Origin: JAVBSX01 sp051660685
GTDB taxonomy: Bacteria; Planctomycetota; Planctomycetia; Pirellulales; Thermoguttaceae
Assembly: GCA_051660685.1 (NCBI GenBank)
Contig: JBOFQB010000047.1
Location: forward strand, 1-58,925
DNA length: 58,925 nt
Direction of reading: 5' to 3'
The notes under the pieces are model-generated. The model searched no databases, had not been told where the DNA came from, and worked only from the letters and a program-made list of their open reading frames with translations. This document shows, piece by piece, positions 49,791-58,448 of the stretch. Made by a program: the position numbers and the translations under genes. Numbering within the stretch: the stretch's first letter is position 1; each line of letters opens with the position of its first letter.

Positions 49791-52766
49791 ATGTCGCTGA
49801 AAAATGCTCGACTCATTATCCCGGTTCCCGTTTGGACCACAATTTTTGCGGTTGTGACTCTCCTTGCGTTTGTGAGCGTTCTTTCAGCACAGACAGATTT
49901 TTCAGCGCAAGCCAATTTTTCGGAGCAGGCGGTTTTTTCAGGGCAAGAGGAATTGCGAGGTTCCCGACCGTTGTTGACCCGATTTGGAGAACAACTTTTG
50001 CGGGAACCGTTGACGCCGGGTTCGGTTCACGCCGAATATCCGCGACCAACCATGATGCGGCCTGATTGGTTGAACCTGAACGGATATTGGGAAATTTTTC
50101 CGGGTTCACACCCCCAGCATTTAGAGTCGTTAGCGTTTTCAGAAACCCTTTTGGAAATGCCCGTTTCCCTTTTGTGGGAACAGACCACTTCGTCCGACTC
50201 CCGAACCCCCTCGTCCGTCCCGGCCCCTTTGCCGGATGTGACCCTTTTGAAAACCGTTGATTCAGCTGATTCGACGGATTCGGCAAAACAGGATGCCGTG
50301 TTGGATGAGGAGGTGAGCGGTTTGGAACAGGACCTGTTGGGGGATCAGCCGGGTGATTGGTCTGAAAATGACTCCGAGTCAGAGTCAGGTCAGGATGCGG
50401 AACCCAATCCGGGGGAATCGGCCCCTTTGCCCAACCTGTTGGAACTCATCCCCCCCCCCCTCCCCTCAAGTGAGGACCTTGAAACAGAGCAGGAAATTCC
50501 GCCCCGTTTCGATTCCCGCTCCCCTTTAACCTCTTCCATCTCCCCCGTTTTTCGCGGTCAATCGTCCTTGCCCCCTCTTTTTTCCAACCGAAATCAAACG
50601 GAGCAGAAAAATACGGGAAAGAACGGAACGAAAGAGGGTGAATCGCAAGAAAGTGTATTAGAAGACGGTTCATCTGGAGAAAGTGTCTCTCAAGAGGGGG
50701 TATCTCCGAGAAGTGGTTCGCTGAAACGTGGTTCTGAAGAAGGTGCATCTGGGACAAATGGTTCTCCGACAAGTGATTCAAAAGCAGGTCTATCTCAAGG
50801 AAAGGGTTCTCTAAGAAATGGGACTGCAACGGAATCGGGTTTGTTGCAGGAAAAACAAGGGACAACGGAAAGGAAGGTTTTGGTTCCGTTTCCAATCGAA
50901 TCTCCTCTTTCGGGAGTCGGGCAGTATCGGGACCGGTTCACTTATCAACGAAAACTGGTTGTTCCGGGGAATTGGCCGAAAGATGGTCGAATCCTCCTCC
51001 ATTTCGGCGCAGTCGATTGGGAATGTGCTGTTTTTATCGACAATCATTTTGTCGGCGTTCATCGCGGGGGATATGCCCCTTTTTCCTTTGACATTACGCC
51101 TTTTATTCGGGGTGAACGGAATCGTCAAGATGAGGCGAATCAATGGAGGAGAGAACGGGAATCGGCTGAACGTCGTTCGGTTATGTCGCAATTGGATGAT
51201 AATCACGCTCATCTGGACGTGAATCTGAACAATAGTCAGAACAAGAATCTGAACGACAACCTAAACAATGGTCTAAACAATAGTCTGAACGAGAATCGAG
51301 CGGACTTGGCAGACGAAAAGGGGGGTGAGGGGAAGACACACATTTTGACGGTTTCGGTCTACGATCCGACAGAAGGAATCGTCAACGGTTTTCAAACGCA
51401 AATCTCTGATCGGCCAAAATCGGTTGTGTCCTCTGATCGTACACCTCTTGCCGACTCCGGGTCTGAATCTTCAGCGTCAGGAAAGTTAAACCGTCCTGAG
51501 TATGGTGCGCGACATGATTCCGTGAGTGGAATCTGGCAGACCGTTTGGTTGGAACCGGTTCCGTCGACTTACATTCGAGAATATCGGGCTGTTCCTAACA
51601 TCGAGACCTCTTCTGTTGCAATTCAGGTTGGCGTTGAGAATGCCGGGCCGGATGATATGCTCGAAATGGAAGCCTTTTCGAGAGGGGGGGGAGGGGAGAG
51701 AGGGGGGAACGAGAACCGATTGGTTGGAAAAGTTTTTGGCGGAATTCGCGGGACCTCTCTGTTGTCGATTCCGCGAGACGATCTGGTTCTTTGGTCCCCG
51801 GAACAGCCTTTTCTCTACACGTTGAAAATCCGTTTGGTCCGCGACAACAAAACGATTGATTCGGTTGAGGGTTATTTCGGAATGAGGAAAATTGACCTCG
51901 CTAAAGACTCTCAATCCCGCGTCCGAATCCGTCTGAACAACCAGTTTTACTTTCAGCTTGGCGTTCTTGATCCGGGATATTGGTCGGACGGTTCGTATAC
52001 CGCTCCTTCTGATGAAGCGATTCAGGCGGATTTGCAACGAATCAAGTCGTTGGGCTTCAATCTCGTTCGTAAACCGGCAAAAGTCGAGTCCGAACGTTGG
52101 TATTTTTGGTGTGATCGGCTCGGTCTTTTGGTTTGGCAGGACATTCCGTCCGGGAACAATGAGACGGTGAAACAGCAAGAACAGTTTGAGCGGGAACTTT
52201 TCCAACTGCTGCTTGCCCGAACGAATCACCCCTCAATCGTTATGTGGACCCTTTTTGATGAAGGTCGGGGTCAACACAAAACAGAAGAGTACGCCAAAAA
52301 AATTCGCTCGTTTGACCCCAACCGGTTGGTCAACGCAGGAACGGGTCGGGAGAACTCAAATGTTGGACAGATTGTTGATTCTCACCAATTTCCTGCTCAA
52401 CAATCGCTGAAAAATGATCCGTTTCGCGCGAATGTTTTTGGCGATTTCGGCAGAATCGCCCTTCTCATTCCTGAACATTCCTTGAGTACACAACCTTTTG
52501 GAGAAATACTGGCCGAATCATCGAGTGATTTGCTCAACCGGTATCGACTGTTGTGTAACCCGTTGACTCCCCTTTTACTGCAGGGACTTTCGGGGGTTGT
52601 TTATCATCAATGGACGGATTTGGCAACAGATACGACGGGGCTTATGACGATTGACCGGGCAATTCTCAAGGTCCCTGAAGAATCCGTTCGGTCTGTAAAT
52701 ACCCTGTTACGAGAAAGTGTAAAGGACAATCGGAAGAAGAATCGGCCCGTTAACCCGGTTCAATAA
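49791..52766 (+). CDS. Secreted GH2-family protein with large disordered insertions, possibly inactive
   Basis: 991 residues from ATG 49791 (MSLKNARLII); signal peptide to about residue 33 (VVTLLAFVSVLSAQ). GH2 sugar-binding sequence (PDWLNLNGYWEIF) breaks near residue 107 and resumes at VLVPFPIESPLSGVGQY near 363; the intervening 255 residues are S, E, G, P and N rich and look disordered. A second insert (442-513) includes NLNDNLNNGLNNSLNENR. The TIM barrel follows (FNLVRKPAKVESERWYFWCD, GLLVWQDIPS). The acid/base region reads NHPSIVMWTLFDEG (Asp-Glu instead of Asn-Glu), and the nucleophile region FGDFGRIALL where relatives have GEFGG, so Asp replaces Glu. A non-catalytic binding role or altered chemistry is possible. 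Confidence 0.8.
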   Translation: MSLKNARLIIPVPVWTTIFAVVTLLAFVSVLSAQTDFSAQANFSEQAVFSGQEELRGSRPLLTRFGEQLLREPLTPGSVHAEYPRPTMMRPDWLNLNGYWEIFPGSHPQHLESLAFSETLLEMPVSLLWEQTTSSDSRTPSSVPAPLPDVTLLKTVDSADSTDSAKQDAVLDEEVSGLEQDLLGDQPGDWSENDSESESGQDAEPNPGESAPLPNLLELIPPPLPSSEDLETEQEIPPRFDSRSPLTSSISPVFRGQSSLPPLFSNRNQTEQKNTGKNGTKEGESQESVLEDGSSGESVSQEGVSPRSGSLKRGSEEGASGTNGSPTSDSKAGLSQGKGSLRNGTATESGLLQEKQGTTERKVLVPFPIESPLSGVGQYRDRFTYQRKLVVPGNWPKDGRILLHFGAVDWECAVFIDNHFVGVHRGGYAPFSFDITPFIRGERNRQDEANQWRRERESAERRSVMSQLDDNHAHLDVNLNNSQNKNLNDNLNNGLNNSLNENRADLADEKGGEGKTHILTVSVYDPTEGIVNGFQTQISDRPKSVVSSDRTPLADSGSESSASGKLNRPEYGARHDSVSGIWQTVWLEPVPSTYIREYRAVPNIETSSVAIQVGVENAGPDDMLEMEAFSRGGGGERGGNENRLVGKVFGGIRGTSLLSIPRDDLVLWSPEQPFLYTLKIRLVRDNKTIDSVEGYFGMRKIDLAKDSQSRVRIRLNNQFYFQLGVLDPGYWSDGSYTAPSDEAIQADLQRIKSLGFNLVRKPAKVESERWYFWCDRLGLLVWQDIPSGNNETVKQQEQFERELFQLLLARTNHPSIVMWTLFDEGRGQHKTEEYAKKIRSFDPNRLVNAGTGRENSNVGQIVDSHQFPAQQSLKNDPFRANVFGDFGRIALLIPEHSLSTQPFGEILAESSSDLLNRYRLLCNPLTPLLLQGLSGVVYHQWTDLATDTTGLMTIDRAILKVPEESVRSVNTLLRESVKDNRKKNRPVNPVQ

Positions 52767-52809
52767 TTATTGTGGACAGGATGAAACAGGATAAAAAATA
52801 GACACAAAA

Positions 52810-52912
52810 TAATCATCATGTCGCTACTATGCAGCTAAGAAATGCTGTCCTTGAATTTCAGATGTCAAAAAAGTGTGCAAGGTGTATATCAATTATTGAA
52901 ATATCGTTAAAC
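52810..52912. repeat. Full copy of the dispersed TTGGCATACAC-type repeat
   Basis: This is the inverted counterpart of 58344-58442, about 80% identical over about 100 bases by eye. It includes GTCGCTACTATGCAGCTAAG at one end and CAATTATTGAAATATCGTT at the other. It lies between the GH2 gene and flagellin. A 25-codon open frame inside is discussed under rejected items. Confidence 0.75.
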
Positions 52913-52998
52913 ATTGAGGTTGCTTGTTTGACTCGTTCATTGCAAGGTAAAAGAATATCCAATTATCCCCTTTCTCAACAACCCTTTTGTATTGAAAA

Positions 52999-53002
52999 GA
53001 GG
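52999..53002 (+). promoter_or_regulatory. Ribosome binding site of flagellin
   Basis: GAGG five bases before ATG 53008, consistent with strong translation of a structural protein. No sigma-28-type TAAA/GCCGATAA pair was found upstream. Confidence 0.6.
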
Positions 53003-53007
53003 TCCGT

Positions 53008-53865
53008 ATGAGTACGCTCACAATCAATTCGTCCTACGAATCACTTCGTGCAGCACGAACATTGCAGGAAACGGTTTCCCGGGTCAATACCACATTGCAG
53101 CAACTTTCGACCGGCATCTCGGCGACCCCTTCAAGTGATCCGGCCGGTTTTATTGCAAGCAGTTTAATGCAAAGTGACATCATTGCGGGGAATCAGGCAA
53201 TCAAAAACGCCCAGATTTCCAATGCTGTTCTTTCGATTGCCGATTCGGGCATGTCGCAAATATCCCAATTGTTGAACGACGCAAAAGGTCTTGCGGTTGC
53301 AGCTGCAAATACAGGGGGGGTGACGCCGGAAATGAGCGCGGCGTATCAACAGCAGATGGACGGTTTGTTGCGGTCGGTTGATCGTGTTGCCAAAACAACA
53401 CAATATATGGGGATGCCGCTTTTGGACGGTTCCTATCGTGATAAGGTCGCCCAATTGGGAACAGATGTTGTTCCGTCACAACAGGTTTTAATGACGCTTC
53501 CCAATTTAAGTACGGTTTCACTGGGGAATGAAAGTGGAACCCTCTTTCAGGTGATGAGCGGGGGTGTTGCATCAATTGGCAATGATGCAACCCGGGCATC
53601 CTCGATTGTCAAGGGAGCGATTTCGCAAGTTGCAACTGCCCGGGGAAATGTCGGTTCACTCCAAAAGGATACGCTCAACACGTCAGTGCAGTTCATGCAG
53701 GATTATATGTTGCAATTGAGTCAGGCGGAATCGTTGATTTCCAACACCGACTTTGCGGTTGCCAGTTCACAATTGGTCCGCGATTCGATCCTGTTGCAGG
53801 TCGGAACCCAGATGCTCGGTCTTTCGACGCAAAACGCCTCACTCGCTGCAAGTCTGTTGAAATAA
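53008..53865 (+). CDS. fliC: Flagellin
   Basis: 285 residues, a short flagellin made almost only of the D0/D1 helical domains. The N-terminus INSSYESLRAARTLQETVS and the QLSTGISATPSSDPAG segment, and the C-terminus with SLISNTDFAVASSQLVRDSI and LGLSTQNASLAASLLK, are diagnostic. The central variable region is minimal (about residues 150-190). The usual R-I/N in STGxRINSAxDDAAG is replaced by ATPSSDPAG. It is 30 bases upstream of a FabG-like SDR. A different flagellin-related protein such as FlgL is less likely given its length and the C-terminal motif. Confidence 0.85.
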   Translation: MSTLTINSSYESLRAARTLQETVSRVNTTLQQLSTGISATPSSDPAGFIASSLMQSDIIAGNQAIKNAQISNAVLSIADSGMSQISQLLNDAKGLAVAAANTGGVTPEMSAAYQQQMDGLLRSVDRVAKTTQYMGMPLLDGSYRDKVAQLGTDVVPSQQVLMTLPNLSTVSLGNESGTLFQVMSGGVASIGNDATRASSIVKGAISQVATARGNVGSLQKDTLNTSVQFMQDYMLQLSQAESLISNTDFAVASSQLVRDSILLQVGTQMLGLSTQNASLAASLLK

Positions 53866-53895
53866 TAACTTTTTTACTCTAATTATTAACACGTT

Positions 53896-54657
53896 ATGAA
53901 TTTGAACTTGAAAGATAAAGTTGTGCTTGTAACAGGAGGTTCAACCGGATTGGGTAAGTCGATTGCGACTCTTTTGGCGGAAGAAGGGGCCAAAGTCGTT
54001 ATCAACTATGTCGTCAATCCTGAAGTCGCTGAGGAATTGGCGAACGAATTGCAACAGAAATACAACATTCAGGCCCTTGCCGTTTATGCCGACGTTTCCA
54101 AAGAAGAAGACGTTTTAACCATGTTTAACGTCATTGAAAATCAACTTGGACCTGTTTATGCGGCTGTCAACAATGCGGCGTATTGCGCCAATCCTGAATG
54201 TGTTGATCTGACTCTTGCCGAATTTCAAAAATGCGTCGCTGTCAATCTTCAGGGGATGTTCCTGATTGCCCGGGAAACGGTCAAGCGTTTGATTCAACAC
54301 CAAATCAAAGGAAAAATCGTCAACATTTCCTCTCAAGCGGCAATGAGAGGTTCGACAAATGGTAAAACGGCGTATGACATGACCAAAGCGGGAATGTGCG
54401 GTTTTACCCGGTCCCTTGCAATTGAAGTCGGCAAATATGGAATCAACGTCAACGCTGTTTTGCCGGGTTTAATGTACACCGATATTATTGCGAAACAGAT
54501 TGACACGGACCCTGAGAAGTACAATAAGCGGTCCCTTTTGCAACGGATTGCGCAGCCCGAAGAAATTGGGCAAGTTGCCGTCTTTTTATGTAGCGAACGA
54601 GCCAGTTATATGACCGGAGCATCCGTTGATGTAAGCGGGGGTATGGCGCTTCACTAG
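53896..54657 (+). CDS. Short-chain dehydrogenase/reductase, FabG-like
   Basis: 253 residues, classical SDR. The cofactor motif VTGGSTGLGKSIA (T-G-x3-G-x-G), NNAAY, the catalytic Ser in IVNISSQAAMRG, and YDMTKAG (Y-x3-K) are all present, and the C-terminus CSERASYMTGASVDVSGG is typical. The Asn/Ser/Tyr/Lys tetrad appears complete. It could be 3-oxoacyl-ACP reductase or a sugar/alcohol dehydrogenase; substrate is not decidable. The 30-base gap to flagellin suggests co-transcription, which may hint at a role in flagellar glycan or lipid supply, or may be incidental. Confidence 0.88.
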   Translation: MNLNLKDKVVLVTGGSTGLGKSIATLLAEEGAKVVINYVVNPEVAEELANELQQKYNIQALAVYADVSKEEDVLTMFNVIENQLGPVYAAVNNAAYCANPECVDLTLAEFQKCVAVNLQGMFLIARETVKRLIQHQIKGKIVNISSQAAMRGSTNGKTAYDMTKAGMCGFTRSLAIEVGKYGINVNAVLPGLMYTDIIAKQIDTDPEKYNKRSLLQRIAQPEEIGQVAVFLCSERASYMTGASVDVSGGMALH

Positions 54658-54663
54658 ATTGCG

Positions 54664-54830
54664 AGGGGATAGAGACTGGGGGATAGGGAATAGGGAGGAA
54701 CATTCCTTGCTTTGCCGCAATATGACCGATCACACGTCGATTCCGTTTTTTCCCCCTTTCCATTTTTCATTCTCAATGCTCTCAAAAACGCGCGGAACGG
54801 TGTTCCTCGGCTAAACAACCCCTATTCCTC
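54664..54830. repeat. G-rich arm, REP-like palindrome and C-rich arm
   Basis: GAGGGGATAGAGACTGGGGG and following units start seven bases after the SDR stop (54664-54703). CGCGCGGAACGGTGTTCC... at 54788-54816 is the GGAAC-GTTCC unit, followed by AACCCCTATTCCTC (54817-54830), pyrimidine-rich just before the DUF58 gene. Confidence 0.75.
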
Positions 54831-54850
54831 ATCGTCCGTTTTTTTCTCTT

Positions 54851-55744
54851 ATGAATGTTGAACAGTATTTGAAACCGAATGTCATTCAGACGATAAAACG
54901 GCTCGATTTACGGGCCCAGTTTATCGTTAAAGGTTTCATGCACGGTCTTCATGCAAGCCCTTTACACGGTTTTTCCGTTGAATTCAGCGAACATCGGAAA
55001 TATACCCCGGGTGATGATCCTAAAGATATTGATTGGTTGATTTATGCCAAAACGGATAAGTATTATGTCAAAAGATATGAAGCAGAAACCAATCTGACCG
55101 GTTATCTTATGGTCGATTCCAGTCGTTCTATGGGATACACCCATACTCAGGATATGACGAAATTTGACTATTCGGTTTGCATTGCAGCTGCCCTTGCGTA
55201 TCTGATGATTCATCAGCAAGACCCTGTTGGACTTATCACCTTTGATGAACGGATTCGGCGTTCACTCCCGCCCAAATCACGACGCAGCCAACTCCCCGCC
55301 CTGCTCTCTCTGCTCGCCCAATTGCAACCAGATGGTAAAACCGATGTCGCTGCTGCTCTCACCCAATTAGCTCCCATGCTGCATCATGCGTCCCTGATTA
55401 TGGTCTTTTCTGACTTACTTGGAGACTCGGATGCTATTTTGAAGTCTCTTTACCGTTTGCGACATAAAGGACATGATGTCATTCTTTTTCATGTTCTTGA
55501 TGAAGCCGAAGTCCGTTTTCCCTTTTCAGGTCAGGTTGAATTGGTTGACCCTGAAACGGGCGAAAAAATGGTTGGGGACGCGAATGCACTCAAAACGGAG
55601 TATCTGAAAGAATTGGACCTTTTTCGGGGAAAATTCGAGGAGGAATGTTCACAAGCCAAAATCGATTTCGTCCCGCTTGACACCAGTATGCAGTTTGATC
55701 GGGCGTTGATCGAGTATTTGACCCGACGTTCGCATAAACGGTAA
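54851..55744 (+). CDS. DUF58-domain protein (von Willebrand A-like)
   Basis: 297 residues, soluble. The DUF58 signature GDDPKDIDWLIYAKTDKYYVKRYEAE is followed by a VWA-like core with the metal-site DSSRS (LMVDSSRSMGY) and DLLGDSDAIL. DUF58 proteins usually work with MoxR-type AAA ATPases and Bat-like proteins in envelope stress or metal-cofactor insertion. No MoxR gene is adjacent, so this copy is isolated or split from its partner. It is convergent with exbD, 29 bases away. Confidence 0.85.
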   Translation: MNVEQYLKPNVIQTIKRLDLRAQFIVKGFMHGLHASPLHGFSVEFSEHRKYTPGDDPKDIDWLIYAKTDKYYVKRYEAETNLTGYLMVDSSRSMGYTHTQDMTKFDYSVCIAAALAYLMIHQQDPVGLITFDERIRRSLPPKSRRSQLPALLSLLAQLQPDGKTDVAAALTQLAPMLHHASLIMVFSDLLGDSDAILKSLYRLRHKGHDVILFHVLDEAEVRFPFSGQVELVDPETGEKMVGDANALKTEYLKELDLFRGKFEEECSQAKIDFVPLDTSMQFDRALIEYLTRRSHKR

Positions 55745-55773
55745 ACGCTTTGAAAGGGAGAACGGCTCAAAAG

Positions 55774-56283
55774 TCAAGGTTCGGCCGCAAATTGGATTTG
55801 GGTAAAGCCAAGTTTTCGACAGAGATCGAACAGGTCAAGGACATGTTCGATTGGAATGAGTTTTTCGGGGTCGAGAATAACCGGAATCTCAGGTCGGGAT
55901 TCGGCAATTGGAACCAAAAAAGTCGCAACCTCTTGCAAAGAATGGTATTCTCGATTCTCAATCGTCCAAATCAAACCTGCTGAATGAACAATTGGAGAGT
56001 TGGGGAGTTGGGAGTTGACAACTTGCGTATGAGTGATTGGTGAATCGGCGATTTGTGAATTGCTGATTTGAATTTGAAGAAACTTCAAGTCCTCAATGGA
56101 CGGTTGTTCGTTGAGAAACTCCTCGACAGTTCCGGCTGCTGAAAGATTAAGGGACAGTTTTTCTTCCAAACGCTGAAAACTGGCGGTACAGACGAAAAAA
56201 ATCAAGAGCAGGAAAATCACGTCAATCATCGAGGTGATCTTCATTTCCGGTTGTGCGGGGGGAGGAGCGACTCGACATTTCAT
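55774..56283 (-). CDS. exbD: ExbD/TolR-family biopolymer transport protein
   Basis: 169 residues: a short cytoplasmic N-terminus, one transmembrane helix with the functional Asp at its start (MIDVIFLLLIFFVCTASF), then a periplasmic domain. ExbD works with ExbB to convert the proton gradient into movement of TonB-like partners, or of TolA. A repeat-rich stretch (about 73-100, SNSQIADSPITHTQVV... and NSQLPNSPIVHS) seems inserted in the periplasmic part. ExbB is not adjacent. The ATG overlaps the stop of the upstream TIGR04138-type gene by four bases. Confidence 0.88.
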   Translation of the reverse strand: MKCRVAPPPAQPEMKITSMIDVIFLLLIFFVCTASFQRLEEKLSLNLSAAGTVEEFLNEQPSIEDLKFLQIQISNSQIADSPITHTQVVNSQLPNSPIVHSAGLIWTIENREYHSLQEVATFLVPIAESRPEIPVILDPEKLIPIEHVLDLFDLCRKLGFTQIQFAAEP

Positions 56284-56738
56284 GGACTGTGCAGTTTTCC
56301 CTTTTTACGATATGTGTCCTGAAACGCTGTTTTGAAGTCAAAAACATCGTCAAAATCAGCCCGCGAATCAGCCGGTGTCTTCCTCATTCGACCAATTTGA
56401 ATCATGTTGTACACCAATTCGCCAATATCACCTGTGTTGTGAATTCCCAAAGAGGCGAGAACGGTTTGAGCGAGCATCCCGTATTGTGCAACGGCGTAAT
56501 CCCGGGCTGCACAGCAAAGGTCCTGACCGGAAATATGTCGTTGCGGGGCGGAATCTTCTTTTTCGGCATTTTCAACCGGGCTTTTTACATCGTCCGGCAA
56601 CGGTTCGCTTGGAACTTCTTGACCGAGAAGAAGAACATTTTGGGCGAATTCAAGGGCTTCAAAGACGAATTGATAGGCTTCTTTGGGATACCGCGTATCC
56701 TGTTTGAGAAGTTCCTGAAAGGATTTGGAGGTTGACAT
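56280..56738 (-). CDS. Verrucomicrobia/Planctomycete-restricted conserved protein (TIGR04138/Minf_1886-type)
   Basis: 152 residues from MSTSKSFQELLKQDTRY; the frame is open 20 codons further upstream with spacer-like sequence. Conserved blocks are RYPKEAYQFVFEALEFAQ, HISGQDLCCAARDYA, QYGMLAQTVLASLGI and GELVYNMIQIGRM followed by RADFDDVFDF. The family has no known function but is a good taxonomic marker. An acidic low-complexity insert (PLPDDVKSPVENAEKED) lies between the first and second blocks. It is translationally coupled to exbD (ATGA overlap). Confidence 0.82.
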   Translation of the reverse strand: MSTSKSFQELLKQDTRYPKEAYQFVFEALEFAQNVLLLGQEVPSEPLPDDVKSPVENAEKEDSAPQRHISGQDLCCAARDYAVAQYGMLAQTVLASLGIHNTGDIGELVYNMIQIGRMRKTPADSRADFDDVFDFKTAFQDTYRKKGKLHSP

Positions 56739-56895
56739 GAATAGGAGGAGGGGGGGAGAGAAGCAGACTGTTGAGCCGAAATCCCGGGGACGGTACACTA
56801 CTCTCTACAAGATAATGCAAGAAAGCAGAATTTCCAAGATGACCCCGAAAAAACAGTCGGCTCAAAGTTTCATTGTTGAAGTCCAAACACTTGTT

Positions 56896-58320
56896 TTAGG
56901 GGGGTGAAACATTTTCGGAAACGTCAACCGCTTTTCCTGTAAATTCCCCCTGTTTCCAACTCCAAAGGGGCCAACGAGTTGCAGCAGACCGCATAGTAAT
57001 GGGACCGTTGACCCAATGATAGGCGGTAAAGACGATGCAGAGATAGATCAGCAGACAGGACAGACCCCAACGAATACAGGGGATTTTCTGCATTTTTTCG
57101 TCGGTTTGGACAAGCGGGGTATGCGGGAATGTAAGTTCACGAATCAGGACGTAAAGAATCATGAGGACGTAGATGCCCATACTGACAGTCCTCATGTCAA
57201 TTGTTTTATTCGCCAAATCCATTCCGGGCATTTTCGGGTCGAAAAAGTACAATTGCTGAAACAGGTCGAGAAAGGAGAGGAGACCGCCTAATGCAAGGAC
57301 GGGGAACCAAGACAAGCGGGTTACGTTGAAAAGGTAGATCAGGAACCAACAAAAGGCTGCGATCCAACCGAGCAGAATGACCAGATCGACCAGTTTCATG
57401 CTCAACTGGGCGATTTGTTCGGGGGTTTGAGCGAGTTCGGGCAAACTCCAACCGGCTGCTTTTGCCCGCATCTGCTCTAAAACCGCCGTTGTGTCAATCC
57501 GTTCCAGACGATGTAACAGCGGGATAATACCGAGGACGTAGAAAATCCCGAGAATACTGATTGAGGCATAACCTTCTTCTTTGGGGCGTTCCTCCACTTT
57601 TTTGCCGATCATTCCAAGGGTGAAGACGAAACCGCCGACCAGACCGACTGTTATTTCCATAATGTTCCAGTCATTGATTGACCAACCTTGAATACGGATT
57701 ACATTGGCAATCAAACGTCCAATAATCATTCCCATACCGAACCCGCAAAAACCGAGCAAAGCTCCTCGAATTGCGAGATAATACCGATTGACAGTCAACC
57801 AAATCAATAAAGCGAGCACACCTCCAATATGTCCGTAAACGGCGTTGGAGCGGGGCGGATTGATTTCAAAACCGACCAGATAGACCATAACGAGTTGAAA
57901 GGTCAAGCCGACGAAAAAAATCCAACAGAGGAGTTCGAGAAACTTCATAACGGACGGTTTTCGTTGATCGAGCAGGGCAGCGAGAGCTGCGCAACCGAAA
58001 GTCCCCCAACAACCGCCCTGAATTGCGAGCATGAGAAACCCGTAAGCCGGGTTGATCCAAGATGCTGGTTGACCTGATTGGGCAAAACCGTGCAGGAGAC
58101 CATAACTGGTGTAACCGCCGATTGCGATTCCCAGACCCCCGACGGTCCCGAAAATTGGCATCCAACGAAACATTGTCTTTTGTCCGTTGACATAGGCAAA
58201 CGCAAGACCGAGCATTGCGCCGGGAAACATCGCCCCAATGAGATGTCCATAATGACCGCGAATTCCCCAACCGAAACCAACAGCAAGGGCAACGAATAAA
58301 GCCCGTAAAATTTTGTCCAT
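56896..58320 (-). CDS. Polytopic membrane protein of unknown function
   Basis: 474 residues with about 12 predicted helices. Gly-rich motifs suggest a substrate pathway: VGFGWGIRGHYGHLIGAMFPGAMLGLA at the N-terminus (Arg-Gly-His in a helix hairpin) and GTVGGLGIAIGGYTSYG. Similar proteins starting FGWGIRG...GAMxPGA occur in planctomycetes, as I recall, without assigned function. It stands alone, with a 157-base spacer before the TIGR04138-type gene. It is probably a transporter or a small-molecule membrane enzyme; no catalytic motif was recognised. Confidence 0.7.
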   Translation of the reverse strand: MDKILRALFVALAVGFGWGIRGHYGHLIGAMFPGAMLGLAFAYVNGQKTMFRWMPIFGTVGGLGIAIGGYTSYGLLHGFAQSGQPASWINPAYGFLMLAIQGGCWGTFGCAALAALLDQRKPSVMKFLELLCWIFFVGLTFQLVMVYLVGFEINPPRSNAVYGHIGGVLALLIWLTVNRYYLAIRGALLGFCGFGMGMIIGRLIANVIRIQGWSINDWNIMEITVGLVGGFVFTLGMIGKKVEERPKEEGYASISILGIFYVLGIIPLLHRLERIDTTAVLEQMRAKAAGWSLPELAQTPEQIAQLSMKLVDLVILLGWIAAFCWFLIYLFNVTRLSWFPVLALGGLLSFLDLFQQLYFFDPKMPGMDLANKTIDMRTVSMGIYVLMILYVLIRELTFPHTPLVQTDEKMQKIPCIRWGLSCLLIYLCIVFTAYHWVNGPITMRSAATRWPLWSWKQGEFTGKAVDVSENVSPP

Positions 58321-58343
58321 CTTGAGTCTCCTTCTTTATACGA

Positions 58344-58442
58344 CCTAATGTTTAGCGTATTTCAATAATTGGCATACACATTTCACACCTTTTTGAAACT
58401 AAAAATTCAAGGATTGCATCTCTTAGCTGCATAGCAGCGACA
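58344..58442. repeat. Full copy of the dispersed TTGGCATACAC-type repeat
   Basis: ATGTTTAGCGTATTTCAATA... through CTTAGCTGCATAGCAGCGAC, matching the inverted 52810-52912 copy. It contains the hairpin GCTGCATAGCAGC. It begins about 24 bases upstream of the membrane-protein start. Confidence 0.75.
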
Positions 58443-58448
58443 TTATTG

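Noticed and set aside
52829..52915. A 25-codon open frame with a Cys-x-x-Cys motif inside the dispersed repeat, also readable in the copy at 58352-58430.
   Set aside because: Differences between the two copies fall about equally on all three codon positions, and the copies at 58705 and 43606 carry frameshifts, so there is no sign of protein-level selection.
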